DNA from: Marinobacter flavimaris
Lineage (GTDB): Bacteria; Pseudomonadota; Gammaproteobacteria; Pseudomonadales; Oleiphilaceae
Direction: 5' to 3'
NCBI RefSeq assembly: GCF_002933295.1
Contig: NZ_PSSW01000006.1
Coordinates: forward strand, 62,001-126,000
Length of the DNA stretch: 64,000 nt
Shown one piece after another: positions 1 through 8,252 of this stretch; position 1 is the stretch's first letter, and each line of letters opens with the position of its first letter. The notes beneath the pieces are model-generated. The model worked only from the letters and a program-made list of their open reading frames with translations, was not told the origin of the DNA and did not search any database. The position numbers were made by a program, and so were the translations under genes.

Positions 1-2
1 GC

Positions 3-455
3 CTTCTGTTCGGGGATCTGCTGGCCATGAGCCGTGAAGACCTGCTGTGGATCTACGGCGGCGCGGCACTGATCATTATCCTCCTTGCCGTGCTCTGGCA
101 GGGGTTGCTGATGAGCACGATTCACGAAGAACTCGCCCGGGTGGAGGGTGTTGCCGTAGAGCGGCTTCGCCTCGTTCTGATGCTGATGTTCTCACTGGTC
201 ATTGCGGTAGCCATGAAAATCGTGGGCGTGCTGCTGATTACCGCACTGCTGATTATTCCTGCGGCAACCGCCAGGCGCCTGGCCCACAATCCGGAAATCA
301 TGGCAGCCATGGCCGTCGGATTCGGGTTTGTCGCGGTGAGCGGCGGTCTGAGTCTGTCCTGGCACCTGGACACACCGGCCGGCCCTTCCGTTGTTGTCAC
401 GGCTTTTGCCGTATTCCTGCTGGTCTACGGCGCAGCTGGCAAAGTCCGGACCTGA
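3..455 (+). CDS. znuB: Zinc ABC transporter permease ZnuB, C-terminal part
   Basis: This is the inner-membrane permease of the high-affinity zinc importer, which works with a periplasmic binding protein and an ATPase. The reading frame is open from the first bases of the window, so the start lies upstream; about 150 codons remain of a family usually near 260. The visible part opens with LLFGDLLAMS, typical of ZnuB/ABC-3 permeases, followed by hydrophobic helices including VLLITALLIIPAATARRLA, a conserved segment of the family. The rest of the operon must lie to the left. Family assignment is firm; zinc rather than manganese is inferred from resemblance to ZnuB. Confidence 0.88.
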   Translation, partial: LLFGDLLAMSREDLLWIYGGAALIIILLAVLWQGLLMSTIHEELARVEGVAVERLRLVLMLMFSLVIAVAMKIVGVLLITALLIIPAATARRLAHNPEIMAAMAVGFGFVAVSGGLSLSWHLDTPAGPSVVVTAFAVFLLVYGAAGKVRT

Positions 456-546
456 GCATTTCCCTCTCTTCATGAGCTGGACTAGAGTATAGGAGTAACG
501 TCGGTCTGTTCTGAGGGTACAGACCCAGCCGCAAAGGACGCCCGGC

Positions 547-1569
547 ATGGAAAGCTCGACTCCAGCCCGTTTCCGCAGACCGGTCTTATGGCCAGGAATC
601 TGGATTCCCCTGCTTCTGGTCGCCGCCGGCCTGCTGGTAACCGGAATTACTGCAAACATTGAAGCGCGTCGGGCCATGGCGCTTGCCGAAGCGCGATATC
701 ACGCCCAGCATCAGGCCCTGGTGAATCATCTGCTGGCCAACGTTCCGGACCAGTCTATGGTGGGCGACCACAACCAACCCGTGTCTGCCTGGCTCCAGGC
801 CTTGTTCAGTGACACCCTGCCGGATTCTCTCGGACTGCGCATCGACACCCTCGAACGACATACCAAGATGCCGCTGTTGGAACTGGGCACCAACGGTTCG
901 GTGGACCCGACACGGGCGCTGCGTACCGAAGTTTCGCCAATGGATCAGAACTGGATACTCACGACCGTACCGTCGCCAGAGGGACTTGAAGCGGTCGCCC
1001 AAGCCTCCCGACGAACCGTCTGGATCGCCGGTGCAGCCCTGTCGGTGTTCGCGGCCGCCCTCACCCTGGTGCTGAACCGACGGCTACACCGGCAAACACT
1101 TCACATTCGTGGTCTGGAACAGAGAGAAATTGGTGCTGACCATCAGATCGCCAACTTTCAGGTCGAAAAATCGATACTTCGGCGGGCACTGAACGATAGT
1201 GAGCAACGGAGCCGGGATCTGGTGGCCCTGTCCGGTGCGGTCATATGGGAACTGGACGAAAGAGGCAGGATCGGTTTTGTTTCACCGCAAATCGCCGAAC
1301 TTCTGGACCAGGCACCCGCTGACCTGGTCAACCAGCCCCTGGAGGAACTTATTGCACCGGCGTCCCGGGACAATTTCCGGCGAGCTCTCGCGGCCGCCCG
1401 CAGTGACAGTTCCATTGAACGCGTTGACCTTTCCCTGGTCCATCGTGACCAGGAGACGGAGATTCCAGTAGTACTCAGGGTTCGGGCACTGAAAGACCCG
1501 GTTCACGGCCTCTCGGGCTTCAGGGTGAGCACCCTGCAGCGAATGGCGCTCTACTCGAGCGCTTTGTGA
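547..1569 (+). CDS. Membrane-anchored PAS-domain sensor without output domain
   Basis: The 340-aa protein has one membrane helix at about residues 18-38, a periplasmic stretch to about 155, a second helix at about 157-176, a charged linker likely to form a coiled coil (about 185-225) and a PAS-like domain (about 225-335, with AVIWELDERGRIGFVSPQIA). It then stops, with no kinase, GGDEF or EAL domain attached. PAS domains bind ligands or cofactors and usually feed an output domain, so this may signal through a partner protein or be a truncated sensor. The 3' end overlaps the convergent CDGSH gene by 19 bp. No function is claimed beyond sensory architecture. Confidence 0.75.
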   Translation: MESSTPARFRRPVLWPGIWIPLLLVAAGLLVTGITANIEARRAMALAEARYHAQHQALVNHLLANVPDQSMVGDHNQPVSAWLQALFSDTLPDSLGLRIDTLERHTKMPLLELGTNGSVDPTRALRTEVSPMDQNWILTTVPSPEGLEAVAQASRRTVWIAGAALSVFAAALTLVLNRRLHRQTLHIRGLEQREIGADHQIANFQVEKSILRRALNDSEQRSRDLVALSGAVIWELDERGRIGFVSPQIAELLDQAPADLVNQPLEELIAPASRDNFRRALAAARSDSSIERVDLSLVHRDQETEIPVVLRVRALKDPVHGLSGFRVSTLQRMALYSSAL

Positions 1570-1799
1570 CTGCCATCGCAGAGAGGGGCGTTACCGGTTT
1601 GCTTGCACCCGCAGAACCACACCCACTCTTTCTTCTCCGCCTCGTATTTGATCGGGGTTATCCCGGTCCCCTTGTGGGAACCGTCACAGAATGGCTGGCT
1701 ACCACTGCGGCCACAGGCACACCAGAAGTAGTTCTTGCCCGCCTCAACCATCACAGAGAACGGTGTCTTGCTGGCGACCACCGGTTTTTCATCCGACAT
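1551..1799 (-). CDS. CDGSH-type iron-sulfur protein, two clusters
   Basis: An 82-aa protein with two complete CDGSH motifs: C27-x-C29 with CDGSH at 38-42, and C63-x-C65 with CDGSH at 74-78. In this family each three-Cys/one-His set binds a redox-active 2Fe-2S cluster. Bacterial two-motif versions are small soluble proteins, probably electron-transfer or cluster-handling, with no settled partner. It is the only gene on this strand before the patatin gene and overlaps the sensor gene tail to tail. Motif content makes the family call firm; the cellular role is unknown. Confidence 0.9.
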   Translation of the reverse strand: MSDEKPVVASKTPFSVMVEAGKNYFWCACGRSGSQPFCDGSHKGTGITPIKYEAEKKEWVWFCGCKQTGNAPLCDGSHKALE

Positions 1800-1862
1800 A
1801 ACGTATTCCCCGATTCGTGACTTTACTGCACCAGTATAGTCACTCTTTCGGAAGCCCTGTGT

Positions 1863-2945
1863 TCAGAGCGGCCTGATGACATCGGGCAGGCGCCGGGTTT
1901 CCGTGAGTTCCATAAACTCATCGCCAAGGCGATCACTCTCGGCAATCGCCGAACGCCAGGCCCGTTCCCGGCCGGCATCGTCACCGGCATAGCGCTCGAA
2001 ATCCTTCCGGTCCGGGAGCTTGCGGTCAGGCAGGGACTCCAGATAGCTTCTTGATGGCGCAACCAGCAGCACGTCCTGCAACCGGGAGGCGTCGCCCCGC
2101 CGCCAGGGCAGGGACTTGTCGAACCAGCCGGGAACCACCTTATCGGTGAAATGCGGGTAGAGCACCACGCCAGGCTGCTGGTAAGGCAGATCCAGGTGGT
2201 AGTCCAGCAAACCACCGTCTCGATAGACACCCTCGGGCGCGCCGGGGATATTGCGGACACCGGACATCACCAGGGGGATAGATGCGGAGGCCAGGAGAGC
2301 AGGCAACAGGTTATCGCGGTTAAACGCAACCTCGTGGCTGGGAAAATCCACCAGTTTGGACACAGGCGCTTTCAGGCGGGCGTCATGGATGATCCCCCGC
2401 TCCATGAACCTGCCCAGATGACGACGACTGACCATGTTGGCGCTGATCGCGCCCATAAGGCCGAGCCCCAGCCGGCCCCGGGCGTCTTCCGCCAGCATGC
2501 CAAGGCTGCGAACGACCACAACGTTCAGTCGGTACCATGGGTGGTTCAGAATGGCGTCTTCCCGCCCACCGAGCAGCTCTTCCAGAAACAGCACGCTCTT
2601 GCGGCTCACTTCCTCAGCGCTGACACCCTTGGCAAAGCGTTGTGCGGTATAAAGTTCCGCCAGCCGGGCAAGCTGGGCTTTCGGGTCATCGGAGGAAGCC
2701 ACGGCGGCAAAACGCCAGCTGCCGATCGACGAGCCGATCAATGATCGCTCCTGGGGAACCCTTGGCAACCAGTCACCGAAAATGGCTTTATCCAGGCCAC
2801 TTATTCCCAGAGCCTTGGGGCCACCGGCAGCACCCGGAATGACATGCACATCCTCGGGCGACAGCGGCGTTTCCCTGAGGCGCTGCATCGCGCGCCGGCC
2901 TGCCCGGATCGTCAGAGCCGGTTCTCGGATGTGAATAGCAGTCAT
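1863..2945 (-). CDS. Patatin-like phospholipase family protein
   Basis: A 360-aa protein with the patatin catalytic dyad: an oxyanion-hole stretch GAAGGPKALG (38-47), a nucleophile elbow G71-S-S73-I-G75, and the aspartate motif DGG at residues 243-245. Patatins are Ser-Asp acyl hydrolases acting on phospholipids or other acyl esters. The N-terminus has no signal peptide, so it is probably cytoplasmic or peripheral to the membrane. It is transcribed toward the CDGSH gene on the same strand, 63 bp away. The substrate cannot be read from sequence. Confidence 0.85.
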   Translation of the reverse strand: MTAIHIREPALTIRAGRRAMQRLRETPLSPEDVHVIPGAAGGPKALGISGLDKAIFGDWLPRVPQERSLIGSSIGSWRFAAVASSDDPKAQLARLAELYTAQRFAKGVSAEEVSRKSVLFLEELLGGREDAILNHPWYRLNVVVVRSLGMLAEDARGRLGLGLMGAISANMVSRRHLGRFMERGIIHDARLKAPVSKLVDFPSHEVAFNRDNLLPALLASASIPLVMSGVRNIPGAPEGVYRDGGLLDYHLDLPYQQPGVVLYPHFTDKVVPGWFDKSLPWRRGDASRLQDVLLVAPSRSYLESLPDRKLPDRKDFERYAGDDAGRERAWRSAIAESDRLGDEFMELTETRRLPDVIRPL

Positions 2946-3140
2946 AGGATGGTCCCTGGGCGTGTCCCTGAATCAGTCCCGCGGAGTTTAACGAAGTGGA
3001 CAAGGCGCGGCCAACTGAACAAAACTAATGGTGGTCATAAACGGCGCTGTCTGCTTCATTAAATGAACGGCCATGCTAGACTTCAAGACTGTCCCGGCAC
3101 CGGACGCGGGCGGATACGACTCAAACAGCGGGAGTATGCT

Positions 3141-4208
3141 GTGAATTTTTCGGTACCACCCTCCACCCTTGCCACCAACCCGACACTCGCGGTGCTGGGT
3201 TTCAAGCGCCAGTTGGTTTATCACCTGCATTTCTGGGCATTTATCGCCGTAGCGCCCCTGGTTCTGGTGCAATGGCAGCAATCCCATTATCTGCTTTCCG
3301 CGGTACTGGTCCTGTTCTGCACGAACGCCCTTCTGGTTATCGCATTCCTGAGGTTCCGGGGCACCTACTTCCTCAAAGGCCGTCTGTTTCCACTGCTCGC
3401 CGTGGTCAGTGCCGCCTACTCGACACACATCAATGGCCATGCCGGCCTGTACTGGGCCTACCCGGCGGCCACGGCCCTGTTCTTTTTACTACCGCTCAGG
3501 GAGGCGATTGGAAGTAACATTGTTTTCGTTGTCGTTATGGCCGTCGTGTCCTTTTTACGATTTCCCGAGGCCGACTTCTGGCGGATAACCTTTTCGCTGG
3601 GCCTCACGTGCCTGTTTGCCATGATTTTCGCCTGGCTGGTGGGCAAGCTTCAGCAGGAACTCACGCGACTGGCAACCACCGATCCCCTGACCGGCTGTCT
3701 GAACCGTTCGCAACTGGCTGACATCCTCAACGGTCAGATTCAGATGCGGGAGCGGTATGAGCGGGTCTCCAGCCTGATTCTGCTGGACCTTGACTACTTC
3801 AAGACGATCAACGATCAGTGGGGTCATCTGGCCGGCGACAAGGTGCTCACGGAAATGGCACTGCGCCTGAGATCCCGCCTGCGCGAGAGCGATCAGCTGT
3901 TCCGGATTGGTGGTGAGGAGTTCATGATCGTTCTGCCGGAAACCCGCCAGAAAGATGCCGATGTGCTGGCGAATCAGCTTTTGACCAGCATCAGCGCACG
4001 GCCATTCCTGGAAGATATCAAGGTAACCGCCAGTGCCAGTGTCGCCGAGGTCAGCAAGGGTGAGACCTGGTCAGTCTGGCTGAACCGGGCGGACCAGGCG
4101 CTTTACGAAGCAAAATCCCGGGGTCGCAACCAGGTCGTCAACGCGGCCCGGCCGCTACCGGTTGTAGGCCGGGGTGCCGAGGATATGCCCGATTCCGCAT
4201 CGGGCTAA
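3141..4208 (+). CDS. Membrane diguanylate cyclase (GGDEF)
   Basis: Synthesises c-di-GMP from GTP. The N-terminal half holds about five or six hydrophobic helices (residues about 20-165); the GGDEF domain follows, with TTDPLTGCLNR, LDLDYFKTIND and the active-site GGEEF at about 257-261. RESD at 248-251, five residues before GGEEF, is an intact inhibitory I-site, so product feedback is expected. I chose GTG at 3141, which has GGGAG eight bases upstream; an ATG at 3063 in the same frame lacks a ribosome site. A hairpin (GCCCGAT/ATCGGGC, 4187-4205) covers the last codons just before the convergent hydrolase gene. Confidence 0.88.
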   Translation: MNFSVPPSTLATNPTLAVLGFKRQLVYHLHFWAFIAVAPLVLVQWQQSHYLLSAVLVLFCTNALLVIAFLRFRGTYFLKGRLFPLLAVVSAAYSTHINGHAGLYWAYPAATALFFLLPLREAIGSNIVFVVVMAVVSFLRFPEADFWRITFSLGLTCLFAMIFAWLVGKLQQELTRLATTDPLTGCLNRSQLADILNGQIQMRERYERVSSLILLDLDYFKTINDQWGHLAGDKVLTEMALRLRSRLRESDQLFRIGGEEFMIVLPETRQKDADVLANQLLTSISARPFLEDIKVTASASVAEVSKGETWSVWLNRADQALYEAKSRGRNQVVNAARPLPVVGRGAEDMPDSASG

Positions 4209-4227
4209 GGAAAGCCCGCCCCGGGGG

Positions 4228-5148
4228 TTATCCCTCGCAGCGCTTGCGAAACTCCCGATAGGCACTGAAAACTTCCCAGGGGCACTCCAGATGGGGGTAG
4301 TGCCCGATATTCCTGAGGGTGACCACATCACCATCGGGCATCAGTTCCCTGTAGCGTCTGACCATGCCGGCACCCGAGACCGGATCGGCGGTACCCGAAA
4401 TCAATCGCATCGGCTGCGTTGCCTTCTGCAGCGCGCCAACCCACCGGTTGCGGTGACAGCGTCGTTCTTCCATGAACTGGATCAGATGATGCAGGATGCC
4501 CCGGCCGTTGTTGTAGGTCAGCAGGTGCCAGAAATCCTCCATATCCTGTCGATCAGGCGGATTCTGGCTTCCGAATAACCGGCGGAAGTTTCGCTCGAAA
4601 CTGCGTCGGGTCAGGCCTCGGCTGATCAGCCCGCCAAAGGGGCTCCCCAGCAGCTTCTGAATAAGCAGGGGATTGTGGACCTCGGGGAAAAGGGCGCCGT
4701 TGAGGAAACAGACACTCGCAATCCGGAATGGCAGCAGGTCCTCTTGCTCCCTCGCCAGAAGCTCCTGGGCAACACTGCACCCGTAGTCATGAACCAGAAG
4801 GTGCACGGACGGCAGACCCAGACCCTCAATCCAGCCCTGAAACAGATCCGCCTGGTCTTCAATGCTGTAATCGTAATCGGCGGGTTTATCGGAAAAGCCA
4901 AAGCCCAGCATGTCCAGGGCCAGCACGTTGTGCTGCTGAATCAGCATCGGCCAGAGTCGATTCCAGTCCCAGCTGGCAGTGGGAAATCCATGGATCAGCA
5001 CCAGCGGTTCTCCCGAGCCTGCCATCCGGCTGAAGATGGCATGTCCCTCGAAACTGAACCACTTACCTCCATGTTGCCACCCTTCTAGGGTGCCTTCCTC
5101 GCGCCCCGCGGCGGAAACCCCACCAACGGTCGGCATCACCTCATCCAT
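4228..5148 (-). CDS. Alpha/beta hydrolase, haloalkane dehalogenase/epoxide hydrolase type
   Basis: The 306-aa protein has HGFPTASWDW (oxyanion region, about 53-62) and a nucleophile elbow VHDYG in which the central residue is Asp121 rather than Ser. Asp at this position is typical of haloalkane dehalogenases and epoxide hydrolases. A C-terminal GHYPHLE supplies the catalytic His. Start chosen at ATG 5148 (MDEVMPTVGG) because GGGGA lies six bases upstream; the frame is open 147 bp further but shows no start signal there. It is divergent from folE across about 200 bp. Esterase activity is less likely given the Asp; the substrate is unknown. Confidence 0.78.
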   Translation of the reverse strand: MDEVMPTVGGVSAAGREEGTLEGWQHGGKWFSFEGHAIFSRMAGSGEPLVLIHGFPTASWDWNRLWPMLIQQHNVLALDMLGFGFSDKPADYDYSIEDQADLFQGWIEGLGLPSVHLLVHDYGCSVAQELLAREQEDLLPFRIASVCFLNGALFPEVHNPLLIQKLLGSPFGGLISRGLTRRSFERNFRRLFGSQNPPDRQDMEDFWHLLTYNNGRGILHHLIQFMEERRCHRNRWVGALQKATQPMRLISGTADPVSGAGMVRRYRELMPDGDVVTLRNIGHYPHLECPWEVFSAYREFRKRCEG

Positions 5149-5344
5149 GCATTGTCCCCGACGAACATTGATAGCCTGAAACTGTAGAACAAACCGGCCG
5201 CCACTGCCATAGCCCCACCGCCCATACCATTGGGCGTGGCGGCCAAAGTGGTCTTTTCCGACGATGCCTGCGTAAAGCGTAGAGATGGCGGGCAAATTGC
5301 CTTAAGCTTTGGCCCTCGTAAGACACTGCTAACCGGAAAAGACT

Positions 5345-5914
5345 ATGAGTAAACTCCTTGACGACCTCTCAGGGCACTTCCGTGCCATCATCGATGGCCT
5401 GGGCGAAGACCCGGATCGCGAGGGTCTGCAAGACACTCCAATGCGCGCGGCCAAGGCCATGCAGTTCCTCACGTGCGGGTACCAGCAGGACCTTGGCGAC
5501 CTGGTGAACAATGCGGTATTCGAATCGGCCATGGATGAAATGGTCGTGGTTCAGGATATCGAACTCTACAGCATGTGTGAGCACCATATGCTGCCGTTCA
5601 TCGGCAAGTGCCACATTGCCTACCTGCCCGCTGGCAAGGTACTGGGCCTGTCCAAGTTTGCCCGCATCGTCGACATGTACGCCCGCCGTCTGCAGATCCA
5701 GGAAAACCTGACCCGACAGATTGCCGAAGCTGTTGAGAGCGTCACGGGCGCCAAGGGCGTGGCCGTTGTCATCGAAGCCCAGCACATGTGCATGATGATG
5801 CGGGGCGTGGAGAAACAGAATTCCCGCATGAAAACCTCGATGATGCTGGGGCAGTTCCGCAAATCCCAGGCGACCCGCACAGAGTTTCTGACGCTGATCA
5901 GTAACAATCGCTGA
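5345..5914 (+). CDS. folE: GTP cyclohydrolase I
   Basis: Converts GTP to 7,8-dihydroneopterin triphosphate, the first step of pterin synthesis. The 189-aa length fits FolE type I. Zinc ligands are visible as Cys78 in SMCEHH with His81, and Cys149 in [21 protein letters not shown] and RTEFLTLI are also family-typical. It is followed after 24 bp by folX on the same strand, so the two probably form one transcript. That pairing suggests the product here goes to tetrahydromonapterin, not only folate. Confidence 0.95.
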   Translation: MSKLLDDLSGHFRAIIDGLGEDPDREGLQDTPMRAAKAMQFLTCGYQQDLGDLVNNAVFESAMDEMVVVQDIELYSMCEHHMLPFIGKCHIAYLPAGKVLGLSKFARIVDMYARRLQIQENLTRQIAEAVESVTGAKGVAVVIEAQHMCMMMRGVEKQNSRMKTSMMLGQFRKSQATRTEFLTLISNNR

Positions 5915-5938
5915 ACTATCTGACCCGAGGGAGGGCGC

Positions 5939-6313
5939 ATGACAGACGTCAACGGGAATCACCTGGCAAAAGTCCGCATCAAGGATCTTCTTCTCAGGGC
6001 CTACATCGGCATCAAGGAAGAAGAAATCAATAATCAGCAGGACGTGTTGATTAACGTCGCGCTGACTTACGATGCCTCTGAGGCGGTAAACCGGAATGAA
6101 ATCTCTGCCGCCCTCAACTATCGCACCATCACCAAGCAGATCATTCACCACGTGGATGGCAATCGCTTCGCCCTGCTGGAACGCCTGACCCACGAGGTCC
6201 TGACCATTGTCATGGAACACGAGGCGGTCCAGTGGGCCGAGGTGGAAATCGACAAGCCCCACGCGCTACGCTACGCGGAGTCCGTGTCTGTCTGTCTGCA
6301 GGCACACCGTTAA
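5939..6313 (+). CDS. folX: Dihydroneopterin triphosphate 2'-epimerase FolX
   Basis: Epimerises dihydroneopterin triphosphate to dihydromonapterin triphosphate. The 124-aa sequence resembles E. coli FolX more than the aldolase Fol[18 protein letters not shown] near the N-terminus, [15 protein letters not shown] in the middle and [15 protein letters not shown] near the end. A GAGGGAGG-like ribosome site precedes the ATG. Its place directly behind folE links both to the monapterin branch, whose product is the phenylalanine hydroxylase cofactor in some pseudomonads (established in relatives, inferred here). Confidence 0.88.
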   Translation: MTDVNGNHLAKVRIKDLLLRAYIGIKEEEINNQQDVLINVALTYDASEAVNRNEISAALNYRTITKQIIHHVDGNRFALLERLTHEVLTIVMEHEAVQWAEVEIDKPHALRYAESVSVCLQAHR

Positions 6314-6336
6314 TCCAGCGAGGTTTCGCCAGCATC

Positions 6337-6774
6337 ATGCCCAGTACCAGCCCGGAACAGTTGCGTGACATCCTGACCACTGTCAGGACCATCGCCCTTG
6401 TCGGCGCGAGTGAAAAGACCAGCCGGCCTTCCCATGAGGTCATGGAGTACCTGCAGTCCCAGGGCTACCGAATCCTACCGGTCAATCCCCGCCTGGCAGG
6501 TCAGACCGTGCTCGGTGAAACGGTATACGCCGACCTCCGAAGCCTTCCCGAACCGGTGGACATGGTTGACCTGTTCCTGGCGCCGGAGCGCACCGATGCG
6601 ATTATCGACCAGGCCATCGATCTGAAAATCCCCGTGGTCTGGCTCCAGATTGGCGTCATCAACCATGAAGGGGCGGCGCGAGCGGAAGCCTCGGGGCTGA
6701 CCGTGGTGATGGACCGTTGCCCCAAGCAGGAAATTCCCCGGCTGGGGATTGCCAGAGTTTCCGGAAACGCCTGA
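6337..6774 (+). CDS. CoA-binding domain protein (YccU-like)
   Basis: A 145-aa single-domain protein with a Rossmann-type CoA-binding fold: TIALVGASEKTSRPSHEVM near the N-terminus, ILPVNPRLAGQTVLG, then VDLFLAPERT and PVVWLQIGV. Stand-alone members of this family are common in proteobacteria and have no agreed function. The chosen ATG (MPSTSPEQ) lies 23 bp after folX with GCGAGG further upstream; the frame extends back into folX but without a credible start. It is probably the last gene of the folE-folX transcript. Confidence 0.8.
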   Translation: MPSTSPEQLRDILTTVRTIALVGASEKTSRPSHEVMEYLQSQGYRILPVNPRLAGQTVLGETVYADLRSLPEPVDMVDLFLAPERTDAIIDQAIDLKIPVVWLQIGVINHEGAARAEASGLTVVMDRCPKQEIPRLGIARVSGNA

Positions 6775-6880
6775 TACCCGATCTGCATCAGGAACTGCGT
6801 CACACTTCCAGCACTCTTCTGTAACCGGTCTGTCAGGTCTGACATAATCACCGGACATAAAACAGAAGACTGGTAGAGCC

Positions 6881-8197
6881 ATGTGGTTCCGACGTAAATC
6901 CAGCAAACAGCACCGACATTCCGTCTCGGCGCCGTCGGCGCTCGCAACTCATTCGGACTCCCCTGTTTCGACTCTCCAGCGGGTGCGCTTACCGGTGGAC
7001 CTTCTCCAGCCCGGCATGCGCGTCGTGAGCCTGGACCGGCCCTGGACTCAGGTGCCGGTTCTGTTTCAGGGCTTCACCCTGACTGATGACAACCAGGCGC
7101 AGATTCTGCGGCAGTACTGTGAGTGGGTTCTGGTGGAGGATGAAGAATCACGCCTGAACCCGGTGCTCGATCAGATCTCGCTACTCAAGCGTCGCACCAG
7201 CGAACCGCTGCCGGAAACCTGCTCTCTCCAGCAGGAACTCCCAAGGGCACACGCAACCTGGAGCCGGACCCAGGCCTTTGTGGAAGAAGTCACCCGACAG
7301 ATTGAAGCCGGCAATGACCTCAACCTCCAGAGCGCCCGCCCCATCATCCGGGAGTGCGTCGACAGCGTGAAAGCCAACGCAAGCGCCATGTTCTGGATGA
7401 GCAGGATAAAGTCCCGGGATGCCTACACCGCAGAGCATTGCCTCAGGGTGGCTATATTCTGTGTCGCCTTTGCCCGCTTCCTGGGCATGCCGGACGAAGA
7501 CCTGGAGACCGTGGGCATGTGCGGTCTGCTGCACGACCTTGGCAAACTCAGGGTTCCCGACGAGATCCTCAATAAACCCGGCCCGTTGACGCCAGAAGAG
7601 CACAGCATCATGCGACAGCACACAACGCTGGGTTACGAATTGCTTTGTGCTGATGTCAATCTGGATCCGATTATCAGCGATGTCTCCCGTCACCACCATG
7701 AACGCATGGATGGTCGCGGCTATCCTGAACAGCTGGCGGAGTGGCAGATCAGCCGTTTCGCCCGTCTGGTTTCCATCGTCGACGCCTTCGATGCCATTAC
7801 CAGCGACCGGTGTTACCGGGATGGGCTACCGGCCTCCGAAGCCATTCGCATCCTGTTCCGTAACCGCGGCCAACAGTTCGACGCTTCCATGGTGGAAGCC
7901 TTCATACGGATGATTGGCGTGTATCCGCCCGGCAGCCTGGTCGAGCTGTCGACGGGCGAAGTGGCCATCGTCCTGGCGACCCACCCCCGGCGCAAGCTGA
8001 AACCAAAGGTGGAGGTGCTGCTCAATGGCGACAAGCAGCCAGTCACCCCGCGTATCATCGACCTGGGAGGCACGGGTTCCGAACCTGACGAGGGTTCTCC
8101 GGAAATTGCACGGCCACTGTCCGACGGCGCCTTTGGAGTCTCGCTTCGGGACCGAATCAAGCAACTGATGGCGGTGGCCGGTAGAAATGCTTCATAA
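6881..8197 (+). CDS. HD-GYP c-di-GMP phosphodiesterase
   Basis: A 438-aa cytoplasmic protein expected to hydrolyse c-di-GMP. The N-terminal part (about 25-95, LLQPGMRVVSLDRPW) matches the DUF3391 domain that often precedes HD-GYP. The catalytic half carries the metal-binding HD pair at His218-Asp219 in LLHDLGK, then HHHERMDGRGYP with GYP at 280-282. All key residues are present, so activity is expected. It sits between the folE-folX group and a GGDEF-EAL gene and is probably transcribed from its own promoter in the 106-bp gap upstream. Confidence 0.9.
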   Translation: MWFRRKSSKQHRHSVSAPSALATHSDSPVSTLQRVRLPVDLLQPGMRVVSLDRPWTQVPVLFQGFTLTDDNQAQILRQYCEWVLVEDEESRLNPVLDQISLLKRRTSEPLPETCSLQQELPRAHATWSRTQAFVEEVTRQIEAGNDLNLQSARPIIRECVDSVKANASAMFWMSRIKSRDAYTAEHCLRVAIFCVAFARFLGMPDEDLETVGMCGLLHDLGKLRVPDEILNKPGPLTPEEHSIMRQHTTLGYELLCADVNLDPIISDVSRHHHERMDGRGYPEQLAEWQISRFARLVSIVDAFDAITSDRCYRDGLPASEAIRILFRNRGQQFDASMVEAFIRMIGVYPPGSLVELSTGEVAIVLATHPRRKLKPKVEVLLNGDKQPVTPRIIDLGGTGSEPDEGSPEIARPLSDGAFGVSLRDRIKQLMAVAGRNAS

Positions 8198-8252
8198 TTG
8201 CGCTGGTGCTGCCGACTGCCCGGTACCACCGTTTAAAGTCACGGAGTAACCT

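Noticed and set aside
3063..3140. ATG 3063 as start of the first diguanylate cyclase
   Set aside because: No ribosome site, and it adds a charged extension before the first helix; GTG 3141 has a good site.
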